From Acinetobacter lwoffii (GTDB lineage: Bacteria > Pseudomonadota > Gammaproteobacteria > Pseudomonadales > Moraxellaceae): a DNA stretch of 64,000 nucleotides. Every line of letters starts with the position of its first letter. Within the stretch, counting starts at the first letter, position 1. The translations under genes were made by a program, and so were the position numbers. The notes under the pieces were generated by a model. It saw nothing but the letters and a program-made list of their open reading frames with translations, was not told where the DNA came from and searched no databases. The DNA lies in the NCBI RefSeq assembly GCF_019343495.1, contig NZ_CP072551.1, positions 44,849 through 108,848 on the forward strand, given 5' to 3'. Positions 21,004 to 29,906 of this stretch are shown in pieces.

Positions 21004-21445
21004 TTGATCAAGCCCTGAAGTAAAAGCAGCAACTCCTTGGCCGATTCCACTGGCCATTCTATTTCGATCACCTGATCTCTTGCGGAGCATTGTTTCTGAT
21101 GCAGTGGAATTCTGATATGAGCGACAGCATTCTTTTCCGGTTCAGGTGGCGGCGGTGCTTCTTGTTTGACTCTGGTGTCGGGTGAAGAATGACGGGAAGA
21201 AAGTCGGTCTGTGGAATGGAAGGGGTTGTGAATGATGGAACCATTGATCTGGACTGACGAATCCATTTATGTAATAGATTGGCATTGATCTGATGTTGCA
21301 TTGTGACCTTAGCCACTGATGTATTTGGCTGCAGGCAAAGCTCGACCAAGTGCTGTTTAAAATCAGTTGCGAAGATTCTGCAGGCTCTTTCTGTCGTTTG
21401 TTCAGTGTCTATAAAAGTGTCTAAGGCCATAAACATAATGTCCAT
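21000..21445 (-). pseudogene. IS66 accessory protein TnpA, frameshifted
   Basis: The N-terminal HTH part (TDFKQHLVELCLQPNTSVAKV, then ANLLHKWIRQSRS) is in one frame. The C-terminal part (VKQEAPPPPEPEKNAVAHIRIP) continues in another after about 21175. Confidence 0.8.
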
Positions 21446-21514
21446 TTAATAAATAATGGGCACTATTGGTATATTGAGAAAATAAGAAAAGTGGGGTTCA
21501 GCGGATGCTTACCG

Positions 21515-21542
21515 AAAAAGAGATCTACAGAGACCTCTTTTT
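21515..21542. terminator. Terminator hairpin downstream of the Kef gene
   Basis: AAAAAGAG and CTCTTTTT flank a 12-base loop, with T-runs on either strand. It lies 20 bases past the stop of the Kef gene and probably works for that gene on the reverse strand. Confidence 0.55.
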
Positions 21543-21563
21543 ATTTGGGCTTAATACGTGAAA

Positions 21564-23375
21564 TTATTGATGAGTGTCATCTTCATTCAGAATTTGCCCT
21601 GTGTGCTTTGGTGTAATTAAAGGTGCAGTCGGACGCGGTCCTGTGTATTGCAAGCCGATACCCGCATAGACATCATCTGCTGCAACTTCGGTTTCAAAAC
21701 GTTCTTTGTCTCGTTCTCGGATTTCTTGGCTAATTTCTTCAACATCACTCTGGTCAACACCCAATTCTTCTAAAATCGCACCGCCAAATAGCATTGCCGA
21801 CTCGAAGGTTTCTCGAATCATGTAATCCACATTTTGTTTTGCTAAATGCAGCGCATGCTCACGGTCATAAGAGCGAACCAGTAACTTGGTCAAAGGAAAT
21901 TCATGTTGCACCAACTCTACAATCTTATTCGTCGTTTCTTTATGGTCTACGCAAACAACAATTGCTTCAGCCGTATCTGCTCCAGAGGCATGTAAAATAT
22001 CTAAACGAGAACCATCGCCATAATAAATTTTAAATCCAAATCTTTCAGCGTTTTGAATCATGTCGATATCATTATCAATGATGGTCACATCAATGCCTCG
22101 AGCAAGCAGCAATTGACTGGAGACTTGTCCAAAACGACCGAAACCAATCATCAGTACTTTTCCAGAAAGTCCTTCAGCAATACGGATATTTTCTAAAGAA
22201 GTTTGTTCTGTAGTTTGGGTAAAACGTTTAAATAGAATGCCAATAATCGGCGTCAAAATCATCGACAAGACTACAATCGCAGTTAGGTTTGAGCGTTCAA
22301 CAGCACTAGTGATTTGAGCACTCATGGCGGCAGCAAAGAGTACAAAAGCAAACTCCCCCCCTTGAGCCATTAGTAATGCGCGATCGAGTGCTTCAGAGTG
22401 TGAACTTTTGGTCAGGCGTGCAGTCAGATAAATTATGGATGCTTTGACAAACATCAGCAGAAGTACAGCACTTAAAATTAACCCCCAGTTATTTTTTATG
22501 ACGTTAAGGTCTAATGACATACCTACGCCTAGAAAAAATAATCCGAGCAATATGCCACGAAACGGTTCAATATCTGCTTCAATCTGATGGCGAAAAGTGG
22601 ATTCTGAGAGTAATACCCCTGCAAGGAATGCCCCCATTGCCATCGATAAGCCAGTGACTTGCATCAGTAATGCTGCGCCGAGCACGACTAAGAGTGCTGC
22701 TGCAGTCATGACTTCACGGGCTTTGGCTGCGGCTAATAAGCGAAATAAAGGATTAAGCAACCAATAGCCTGCAGCGATTAAACCTGCAATTGAAATTAAA
22801 CCAATTCCGATGCTCTGCAAACGCGTAGAAGTACTTTCAACAACATGATTCGGTGCGATAAAAGCGACAATTGCCAATAAAGGGACAATCAATAAATCTT
22901 CAAACAGCAGGATCGAGATAATTTTTTGTCCTCGTGGTTGAGCAATGTCTCCACGATCTCCCAAAAGTTGCATCACAATTGCAGTCGAGGTGAGTACAAA
23001 GCCTGCAGCACATACAAAACTCACTTGCCAAGAATAGCCATAGATCAAGCCTACCGCCGTTAACCCCAATGAACAGGCACTAATTTGTAATGCGCCTAAT
23101 CCAAAAATTTCTTTTCTTAAACCCCATAAATACGATGGACGCATTTCTAGTCCAATCACAAACAGATACATCACAATACCAAGCTCAGCAATATGCAGAA
23201 TAGATGCAGAATCGTAGAAAAACGCCAGTCCAAATGGACCAATAATTAATCCTGCAATTAAATATCCCAATACCGAGCTTAATCCTAGGCGCTTTATTAA
23301 GGGGACTGAGATCACTGCCGCTGTGAGCAGTATGACAGGGGATAGAAGGCTGATAGATGTGGCTTCTGCACTCAT
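21564..23375 (-). CDS. CPA2-family potassium/proton antiporter (KefB/KefC type)
   Basis: 603-aa monovalent cation:proton antiporter. About twelve hydrophobic segments fill residues 1-390, including LGYLIAGLIIGPFGLAF and FLAGVLLSESTFRHQIEADIEPFRGILLGLFF, a loop typical of glutathione-gated Kef channels. A cytoplasmic RCK_N/TrkA-N domain follows with the nucleotide motif IGFGRFGQVSSQLL (about 412-425). The family lets K+ leave when electrophile adducts bind, which acidifies the cytoplasm. No KefF/KefG-type ancillary gene is beside it. B or C cannot be told apart from sequence alone. Confidence 0.88.
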   Translation of the reverse strand: MSAEATSISLLSPVILLTAAVISVPLIKRLGLSSVLGYLIAGLIIGPFGLAFFYDSASILHIAELGIVMYLFVIGLEMRPSYLWGLRKEIFGLGALQISACSLGLTAVGLIYGYSWQVSFVCAAGFVLTSTAIVMQLLGDRGDIAQPRGQKIISILLFEDLLIVPLLAIVAFIAPNHVVESTSTRLQSIGIGLISIAGLIAAGYWLLNPLFRLLAAAKAREVMTAAALLVVLGAALLMQVTGLSMAMGAFLAGVLLSESTFRHQIEADIEPFRGILLGLFFLGVGMSLDLNVIKNNWGLILSAVLLLMFVKASIIYLTARLTKSSHSEALDRALLMAQGGEFAFVLFAAAMSAQITSAVERSNLTAIVVLSMILTPIIGILFKRFTQTTEQTSLENIRIAEGLSGKVLMIGFGRFGQVSSQLLLARGIDVTIIDNDIDMIQNAERFGFKIYYGDGSRLDILHASGADTAEAIVVCVDHKETTNKIVELVQHEFPLTKLLVRSYDREHALHLAKQNVDYMIRETFESAMLFGGAILEELGVDQSDVEEISQEIRERDKERFETEVAADDVYAGIGLQYTGPRPTAPLITPKHTGQILNEDDTHQ

Positions 23376-23460
23376 ATATTTCTCAGGTTTTGTATGGGGT
23401 CTGTTGACATTTCAAGTATAGAATTTACCCGATAAAGGTAGCCAAATATATATACAGGCT

Positions 23461-23572
23461 TCAAGCTAATGCAACTGCATCCTCATAGCTACTCAGTAGC
23501 TTATCATATGGTGTTGCTATTCCTCTGAACTGCTTTAACCTATAAATGCGTTCTCAACTAAGTATCTAATTT
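23461..23572 (-). pseudogene. IS5-family transposase C-terminal scrap
   Basis: The reverse strand reads RYLVENAFIGLKQFRGIATP then YDKLLSSYEDAVALA and a stop, the usual end of IS5-type transposases (VENAFxxLKxxRxIATRY). Only about 37 codons remain. Confidence 0.6.
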
Positions 23573-23583
23573 TATATAAATAC

Positions 23584-24505
23584 GCCAATCTCAACTTAAA
23601 ATAAGATTTTCGAATTGAATTGGTGAATGACCAAGCTTTTTATTTAGCACCACACAAATTGTATGCGACAGAATTTTACGAGTTATGCGGTGGGTTAAAT
23701 GCCATAGATCTTTTGCCCTCACTTTCTGAATGTGAAAGCGATCTGTTAATTGACCAATCACTGTTTCAATCTTTCTTCGGGCTTTCATCATTATTTGCAT
23801 TGTCTCTTTAGGTCTGAAATCTATCATGTTTTTTCTAAAGGGTGTTTGTAAATCAATACCCTGATATTCATAATATCGTTTCAATTCTGGTTTTAAATAG
23901 CCCTTATCTGCTCCCAGTAAACCGTAAATATCATTCGTGATTTCAGGTGCAACATCTCGCTCATCACAATGAGCAGGTGCAAAGGTATAACCCGTAATCA
24001 TGCCTGAAAGATTAATGACGATATGAGCTTTGAAACCATCAAGTTTTTATGCTTTCTAGCTCTGGTATAACTACAGACAGGGAGTGGGAAGCCATCAATA
24101 AAGTGAATGTTATCTGAACCATAACGCTGAATGAGCTGTGCCATAATGGATTGACTGACATGCCACAGGTTTGCACAATGTTTACAGAAATTGGGATAAG
24201 ATCCTAATTTTGGAAACCATTCTAACCAATTGTTTTTGAAATACATCCAAATATTTTTGTCTGTATCTAAACCAAGAAATTCACCTACTATTTGCATAGT
24301 GATGATTTCTACATCAGTAACAGCAGGCGGAAAACCACGAGTTCTCAGAGGCTGAATAACAACAATGGGATAAAGCTGTTCTATGATTACATAGACAAAA
24401 ATGATAAATTCTTCAATGGACATAACTTTGCTTTAATTTCTTGGTGGAAACTAAAATAGGGTTATGTCCTTTTTATTTTAATCACTTAAAAAGTTGAAAT
24501 TGGGG
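23584..24505 (-). mobile_element. IS982-family element, frameshifted
   Basis: Ends carry CAATCTCAACTT (23586-23597) and its inverted near-copy AAGTTGAAATTG (24491-24502). One transposase gene occupies the interior on the reverse strand. Confidence 0.65.
23591..24423 (-). pseudogene. IS982-family transposase, one frameshift
   Basis: The N-terminal frame (MSIEEFIIFVYVIIEQLYPI, ending in FIDGFPLPVCSYTRARKHKN) and the C-terminal frame (ITGYTFAPAHCDERDVAPEI, then GADKGYLKPELKRYY and ARRKIETVIGQLTDRFHIQK) together make a full-length DDE transposase. They are separated by a shift near 24045, close to the first catalytic Asp. The active protein is unlikely unless frameshifting occurs. Confidence 0.75.
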
Positions 24506-24540
24506 TTTAATATATTGAAATATATTAATTATTTTTTTAT

Positions 24541-24811
24541 GCTATCCAATCCATCACCAAACACCTGTGAGTCACTGACATTATTGGTTGTGAGCTGAGC
24601 TGCAAGTTTTTGCAGTGTTTCAGCATCTATTATACCTATGTGAAGTTTACGCTATTGTCATCGATATTCAGACTGATGTTTTTTACGTTTTCATTTACCT
24701 TCTCCTAAAAACCTCAAGCCAGTAGGGTCAATGAGTAGATGGAGACTATCGCGACTTTTTTGATAGCTAAGAAGCCTCCAGTGGTAAGTTTGTGCAACAG
24801 AGCCTTATTTA
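24541..24811 (-). mobile_element. IS5-family remnants
   Basis: It contains a decayed copy of the transposase segment encoding QLTTNNVSDS (reverse strand near 24560-24640) and a right part ending in TTTGTGCAACAGAGCC, a variant of the recurrent IS5 end. No frame longer than about 30 codons is open. Confidence 0.55.
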
Positions 24812-25074
24812 ACTAAAAATTTTCTATTTAACTTATGTTTACCTAAAATCTAGTTTATAAATTATTTTTACAATATATTTATTAATTTCAATATTTTGAA
24901 GAAAAATAATAGAAATTTATAAAAAATTAGTTCATGAACTTATAGGATTTTTAAGAGCATTTATATGAATGACTAAGTACTGTGAAAAAAGAGAACTAGA
25001 TGACGTTTAGATAAAATTTTCAATCAAATAATCTTATTGTTGTTATTTCTAGTCACATAGTCTATTTTTATTAT
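24812..25074. other. AT-rich spacer before the TetR gene
   Basis: No gene was found. It is strongly AT-rich and should contain the promoter of the TetR gene at 25075; no clear operator was seen here. Confidence 0.4.
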
Positions 25075-25710
25075 ATGAATTATTTTTCCTCACCCAAAAG
25101 ACCACGTGGTCGACCAACCAAACACGGTTGTAACTATGCAGACACTAAAGAAGTTTTAATCCACCGAGGTATCGAGTTACTGACCGAACGTGGAATGAAT
25201 GCTATGAGCTTGGACGATCTCATGAAATCAGTCCAAGTTCCTAAAGGGTCTTTCTACCATTATTTTGTAAATAAAGAGGCTTTTATTTTAGAAGTCTTAG
25301 ATGCTTATGAACTTTATTTTGTGAAGCGATTGAATAAGTTTTTAAGTCAAACTGATCTTTCCCCACTAGAAAAGCTGCAAAATTTTGTAAAAGATGCGGG
25401 TGAAAAAATGCAAAAATATGATTTTAAACGAGGTTGTATTTTAGGTAACTTAGGACAAGAAGTGTCGTATTTACCACAAGAAATCATTGCCCGAATCGAA
25501 AATATCTTTAAGGTATGGGAGAAATTAGTTTCTGATTGCCTACATCAGTCAAATTCACAATATAGCCTAGCTGATTGCGATGAAGCTGCTTATCAGTTTT
25601 GGATTGGGTGGGAAGGTGCAGTTCTAAGAGCACGTTTGGTCAAATCAACAAGTCCCTTAGATGCATTTTATCGCTTGTTTACTTTAGCTGTAAAACAACA
25701 AATCACGTAA
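25075..25710 (+). CDS. TetR-family regulator, AcuR-like
   Basis: 211-aa TetR protein. The basic N-terminus KRPRGRPTKHG precedes the HTH with MSLDDLMKSVQVPKGSFYHYFVNKEAF (about residues 43-69). The C-terminal ligand domain has CILGNLGQEVS and WIGWEGAVLRARL, which resemble the TetR_C domain of AcuR-type regulators. It directly precedes an AcuI-type acrylyl-CoA reductase and two palindromes with AGAC/GTCT half-sites, so control of that enzyme is the likely role. The regulator at 58366 is a distant relative with a similar recognition region (IPKGSFYHYFQSKEAF). Confidence 0.85.
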   Translation: MNYFSSPKRPRGRPTKHGCNYADTKEVLIHRGIELLTERGMNAMSLDDLMKSVQVPKGSFYHYFVNKEAFILEVLDAYELYFVKRLNKFLSQTDLSPLEKLQNFVKDAGEKMQKYDFKRGCILGNLGQEVSYLPQEIIARIENIFKVWEKLVSDCLHQSNSQYSLADCDEAAYQFWIGWEGAVLRARLVKSTSPLDAFYRLFTLAVKQQIT

Positions 25711-25714
25711 AAAG

Positions 25715-25760
25715 TTAATTAAAAAATAAATGCAGACGTCTGTATTTATTTTTTAATTAA
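25715..25760. promoter_or_regulatory. 46-bp near-perfect palindrome between TetR and acuI
   Basis: Two 23-base arms meet at GCAGAC|GTCTGT with one mismatch over the whole length. The AT-rich outer arms (A6 and T6 tracts) could also form a terminator for the TetR transcript. The AGAC/GTCT core resembles the half-sites of the next site and of the TetR operator at 62762. Confidence 0.6.
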
Positions 25761-25763
25761 TTC

Positions 25764-25778
25764 TAGACAAGCAGTCTA
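25764..25778. promoter_or_regulatory. Candidate TetR/AcuR operator TAGAC-N5-GTCTA
   Basis: TAGACAAGCAGTCTA is an inverted repeat 22 bases before the acuI start and immediately before its ribosome site. It has the same half-sites and spacing as the operator at 62762-62776 near the other TetR system. Confidence 0.65.
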
Positions 25779-25799
25779 ATTAAATGGAGAGGAAGTTCT

Positions 25800-26777
25800 A
25801 TGTACAAAGGTATTGTAATTACTAAAGATGAAGCAGGTTACACATCACAAATTACTGAGATTGCATCAAAGCCTTTACAAGAAGGAGAGGTTAGAGTCGA
25901 AGTCAAATATTCAACACTCAATTATAAAGATGCTTTAGCCATTACTGGGCGTTCACCAGTGGTGCGTAGTTTTCCTTTGACCCCAGGCATCGATTTTTCG
26001 GGTGTTGTGATTGAATCAAAACATCCAGCATGGAAAGAAAGAGATGAAGTTCTACTGAATGGTTGGGGAGTGGGTGAGAAGTATTTTGGAGGGCTAGCCG
26101 AGCAAGTCACTGTTTCTGGTGATTGGCTCATACAAAAACCTTCTGCTTTTTCTTTTAAAGATACGATGGTTATTGGTACAGCAGGTTATACCGCAATGTT
26201 GTGTGTCATGGCTTTACAAAAACATGGTATTAAACCAAGTGATGGAAAAATTTTAGTGACAGGTGCAAATGGTGGAGTAGGTAGTATTGCCATTATTATT
26301 TTGAATCATCTTGGTTATGAGATTACAGCTTCAACTGGTCGACCTCAAGAGTCAGAATATTTAACCTATCTAGGTGCGAGTGAAATTATTGATCGTATTG
26401 AATTATCTTCCCCAGGAAAGCCATTAAACAAAGAAGTTTGGGCTGGCGTGATTGATACTGTTGGTAGCCATACTTTAGCGAATGCATGTGCTAGTACAAA
26501 ATATTGTGGTGCAGTTGCTGCGTGTGGTTTGGCAGGCGGAATGGATTTTCCAGCAACAGTTGCTCCATTTATTCTAAGAGGGATTACCTTATATGGAATT
26601 GATAGCGTGATGGCACCAATCGAATTAAGAAAAGAAGCATGGGAACGTTTAGCTACAGAATTAGATCAAACAAAATTAGAAAAAGTTACGACTGAAATTC
26701 AGTTAACAGATGCTTTAAATATTTCAAATGAAATTTTAGATGGAAAAATTCGAGGTAGAGTTGTTGTACAGATATAG
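25800..26777 (+). CDS. acuI: Acrylyl-CoA reductase (NADPH), YhdH/AcuI family
   Basis: 325-aa medium-chain reductase that reduces acrylyl-CoA to propionyl-CoA, detoxifying a reactive enoyl thioester. Motifs are STLNYKDALAITGRSPVVR and PLTPGIDFSGVV in the N-terminal domain, and the NADPH-binding TGANGGVGSIAIIIL (about 154-168). No zinc ligands are seen, as expected. AGGAGAGGAAG-type purines precede the ATG. The pairing with an AcuR-like TetR gene matches known acuR-acuI arrangements. Confidence 0.88.
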   Translation: MYKGIVITKDEAGYTSQITEIASKPLQEGEVRVEVKYSTLNYKDALAITGRSPVVRSFPLTPGIDFSGVVIESKHPAWKERDEVLLNGWGVGEKYFGGLAEQVTVSGDWLIQKPSAFSFKDTMVIGTAGYTAMLCVMALQKHGIKPSDGKILVTGANGGVGSIAIIILNHLGYEITASTGRPQESEYLTYLGASEIIDRIELSSPGKPLNKEVWAGVIDTVGSHTLANACASTKYCGAVAACGLAGGMDFPATVAPFILRGITLYGIDSVMAPIELRKEAWERLATELDQTKLEKVTTEIQLTDALNISNEILDGKIRGRVVVQI

Positions 26778-26792
26778 TTCAACAAAATGAGT

Positions 26793-27055
26793 TGTGGGAC
26801 TGTTCTAAATTTTGTGTAAGTACTTAATTTTCATTTATCCTACTGAGGATAATAAAAAGAGGTACTTCACATGGATGAAGCTACAATCAAAAGTATGGCA
26901 GCTGAATTAGCTAAAGGTTTAAAAACTCCTGAAGATTTAAACCAAATGACAGCCATATTTAAATGTATTAGTTTAGCAATGAATTGTTTTACGATTCAGT
27001 TCGATGATCGATTAAAAGATCATTTATAAAAAATGGGACTTACACAAAATAATTT
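26793..27055 (+). mobile_element. Internally deleted IS256-family element
   Basis: The left end (GGGACTGTTCTAAATTTTGT, 26793 onward) and the inverted right end (GGGACTTACACAAAATAATT, near 27034-27053) share TTTTGTGTAAGT. Only a short piece of transposase lies between. The right end abuts the uvrA-like gene and might supply part of its promoter. Confidence 0.65.
26871..27029 (+). pseudogene. IS256 transposase N-terminal fragment
   Basis: 52 codons: MDEATIKSMAAELAKGLKTP, then EDLNQMTAIFKCISLAMN. This matches the family start (MDExxLKxLAAELAKGLKT-DLNQ) and then ends in an early stop. It is too short for activity. Confidence 0.7.
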
Positions 27056-27071
27056 ACAGGCTCGTAGAAAC

Positions 27072-29738
27072 ATGAAAATACATTCTTTTGGTGAACACAA
27101 TAACATTACTTTATCTAATAATTGTATTGAAGTTCGAGGTGCACGTGAGCATAACCTTAAGGATGTAGATGTTTCTATCCCAAGAAATGCACTTGTTGTT
27201 TTCTCAGGTGTATCGGGTTCAGGAAAATCATCACTTGCTTTTGGAACTATTTTTGCTGAAGCACAAAGAAGATATTTCGAATCTGTTGCACCTTATGCAA
27301 GACGCTTAATAGATCAGGCCGGAGTACCAGATGTTGATGCTATTGATGGTCTACCACCAGCAGTAGCATTGCAACAACAACGTGGTGCAAGTAATACCCG
27401 TTCTTCTGTTGGAAGTGTAACAACTTTATCAAGTCTCGTGCGAATGATTTATTCGCGTGCTGGTGCATATCCTGCCGATCAGCCAATGTTATATGCCGAG
27501 GACTTTTCACCGAACACTCCTCAAGGTGCTTGTCCTACCTGTCATGGTTTAGGTCACATTTATGAAGTTACAGAATCGACAATGGTTCCTGACCCAACAC
27601 TCAGTATTCGTGAGAGAGCTATCGCATCATGGCCACCTGCTTGGCACGGGCAAAACTTACGCGATATCCTAGTAACCCTAGGGTATGATGTTGATCGACC
27701 ATGGAAAGATTTACCGCAATCGGATAGAGACTGGATTTTATTTACTGAAGAAACCCCAACAGTTCCTGTCTATGCTGGTTTAAGCCCCGCTGAGACTCAA
27801 TCTGCACTTAAACGTAAACTAGAACCCAGCTATATGGGCACTTTCACTGGTGCTCGTCGCTATGTCCTTCATACTTTTGCTAATACCCAAAGTACGTTGA
27901 TGAAAAAACGTGTTTCACGTTTTATGGAAGGAAAAATATGCCCTTCCTGTCATGGTAAACGCCTTAAACCAGAAGCCTTATCTATTACCTTTGCTGGAGT
28001 AGATATTGGTGAGTTTATGCAACTTTCTTTGGATAAGTTAACTTGCCTGCTTGAGCCCATTGTTCTTGGCAATTTCGACGCTCATGATGCTGGAGAAAAG
28101 ACTAATAATAAAGTAACCCAACTTGATAGATCTGAACGAGCAACAACAGGTAGAGCAGTGCATTCTGTATCTCCAGATGTAAGACGTACGTCAGCACTTT
28201 CAGATGAAAAGAAAATTGCTGCCCAGCGTTTAGCAAATGGTGTGGTGGGGCGTTTAAATCAATTACGCCAGTTAGGTCTTGGTTATCTAACATTAGATAG
28301 AGCCACACCGACTCTTTCAGCGGGAGAGTTACAACGTTTGCGTTTAGCAACACAATTAAGTTCTATGCTATTTGGTGTAGTTTATGTACTGGATGAACCG
28401 TCTGCTGGATTACATCCTTCAGATAGTCAGTCATTATATGATTCTCTCGATAAATTAAGAGACGCTGGAAACTCCGTATTTGTTGTAGAGCATGATTTAG
28501 AGCTCATGCGTCGTGCTCAATGGTTAGTGGATGTTGGACCAGATGCAGGAGAGCAAGGTGGTAATATTTTATATAGTGGAGTACCTCAGGGTTTAAGTGA
28601 GATTTCAGCTTCACGTACTGCAAGTTATTTATTTAATAAAATCCCAGTTACTCAAAGTTATGGACGTACACCCTCTGGTTGGCTTGAACTTAACAATATT
28701 TACCGACATAACCTGCATAATATTGATGCTCGTATACCTCTTGGTGTACTTACAGCAGTTACAGGTATTTCAGGTTCAGGTAAATCTAGTCTCGTTTCTC
28801 AAGCTTTACCCGAGTTAGTACTTTCATATTTAGGCAATGAGTCTGAAACTGAAAACAATAATGAAAATAATCCTTTAAATGAAGGAATGTTGGTTAACGA
28901 GGTTACACAGGGTTCTCTGGCTGGTGATGTGGAGGCTATACAGCGTCTGGTACAGGTTGATCAAAAACCAATTGGCCGTACTCCACGTTCTAATCTGGCA
29001 ACTTATACGGGTTTATTTGATCATGTTAGAAAGTTATTTGCTGGGACTCCTGAAGCTCGCCAAGCTCATTATGATGCTGGACGTTTTTCGTTTAATGTGG
29101 CTAAAGGGCGATGTGAAACTTGTGAAGGTGAAGGCTTTGTCAGTGTAGAGTTATTGTTTATGCCAAGTGTATATGCCCCTTGTCCGACATGTCATGGTGC
29201 TCGATATAATGATGACACTCTGAAAATTCGCTGGAATGGACGTAATATTGCTGAAGTATTAGGAATGACCGTCAATGAAGCACGTGATTTTTTTGATGGA
29301 GAGGTCTCGATTGCTCGTTCACTACAATTATTAAAGGAAATTGGCCTTGGTTATTTACGTTTAGGGCAACCAGCGACTGAACTATCTGGTGGAGAAGCGC
29401 AACGTATTAAATTGGCGACCGAGCTGCAACGCAATCAGCGTGGAAATACACTGTATATACTTGATGAGCCAACTACAGGTTTGCATCCATCAGATGTAGA
29501 TCGATTGTTAGTTCAATTGCAGCGATTAGTCGATGCGGGTAATACCGTGGTTATGATTGAGCATGATATGCGTGCCGTTGCACAAGCAGATTGGGTGATT
29601 GATGTGGGACCAGGTGCTGGAAATGCTGGTGGGAATATTGTTGTGGCAGGAACACCAAAACAAATAACAGAAAATCAAGATAGCCGTACTGCTCCATATT
29701 TAGTTAATGAGTTAGTGAGTCGTGATACTAAACGTTGA
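27072..29738 (+). CDS. UvrA-like ABC ATPase lacking the UvrB-binding domain (UvrA2 class)
   Basis: 888-aa UvrA paralogue. Two ABC modules are complete: Walker A FSGVSGSGKSSLAFG (about 45-59) and ISGSGKSSLVSQ; signatures LSAGELQRLRLATQ and LSGGEAQRIKLATELQ; Walker B VYVLDEPSAGLH and LYILDEPTTGLH. Zinc modules are CPTCHGLGH, CPSCHGKRL and CETCEGEGF...CPTCHGARY. Directly after the first Walker region the chain passes from YAEDFSPNTPQ to the first zinc module, so the UvrB-binding insert of canonical UvrA is missing. Such proteins are linked to DNA-damage or drug tolerance rather than UvrABC incision. Start 27072 was chosen because the earlier in-frame ATG lies in the IS256 remnant. Confidence 0.88.
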   Translation: MKIHSFGEHNNITLSNNCIEVRGAREHNLKDVDVSIPRNALVVFSGVSGSGKSSLAFGTIFAEAQRRYFESVAPYARRLIDQAGVPDVDAIDGLPPAVALQQQRGASNTRSSVGSVTTLSSLVRMIYSRAGAYPADQPMLYAEDFSPNTPQGACPTCHGLGHIYEVTESTMVPDPTLSIRERAIASWPPAWHGQNLRDILVTLGYDVDRPWKDLPQSDRDWILFTEETPTVPVYAGLSPAETQSALKRKLEPSYMGTFTGARRYVLHTFANTQSTLMKKRVSRFMEGKICPSCHGKRLKPEALSITFAGVDIGEFMQLSLDKLTCLLEPIVLGNFDAHDAGEKTNNKVTQLDRSERATTGRAVHSVSPDVRRTSALSDEKKIAAQRLANGVVGRLNQLRQLGLGYLTLDRATPTLSAGELQRLRLATQLSSMLFGVVYVLDEPSAGLHPSDSQSLYDSLDKLRDAGNSVFVVEHDLELMRRAQWLVDVGPDAGEQGGNILYSGVPQGLSEISASRTASYLFNKIPVTQSYGRTPSGWLELNNIYRHNLHNIDARIPLGVLTAVTGISGSGKSSLVSQALPELVLSYLGNESETENNNENNPLNEGMLVNEVTQGSLAGDVEAIQRLVQVDQKPIGRTPRSNLATYTGLFDHVRKLFAGTPEARQAHYDAGRFSFNVAKGRCETCEGEGFVSVELLFMPSVYAPCPTCHGARYNDDTLKIRWNGRNIAEVLGMTVNEARDFFDGEVSIARSLQLLKEIGLGYLRLGQPATELSGGEAQRIKLATELQRNQRGNTLYILDEPTTGLHPSDVDRLLVQLQRLVDAGNTVVMIEHDMRAVAQADWVIDVGPGAGNAGGNIVVAGTPKQITENQDSRTAPYLVNELVSRDTKR

Positions 29739-29906
29739 TATTGCGAGTGGGTAGAATAAAACCTTAAATTAAAAGCCTGTAAAATCAATCAGATATTTTT
29801 TGTTTTAGGTGGTGTGTGAGCATGAAATCTAAAAGTTTTTTTCAACTAAGGGCTTTGTTGCACAAACGGTAATCCTCCCATTAATAACCGAAGTTAAAAG
29901 TAGAGG

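Larger units (their letters stand above)
19323..21512 (-). mobile_element. IS66-family element, decayed
   Basis: It is bounded by GTAAGCGTCCGCTGAACC at 19323 and its inverted near-copy (GGTTCAGCGGATGCTTAC) ending at 21512. It carries tnpA, tnpB and tnpC on the reverse strand in the standard order. No 8-bp target duplication is visible, which fits the truncated HipA gene on one side. A second, partial copy is at 34.6-35.9 kb. Confidence 0.85.

Noticed and set aside
28102-28353. Long reverse-strand open frame inside the UvrA-like gene
   Set aside because: It is antisense to a strongly conserved coding region, has no ribosome site and no recognisable protein; similar frames in lldP, bioA and kef were dropped for the same reason.
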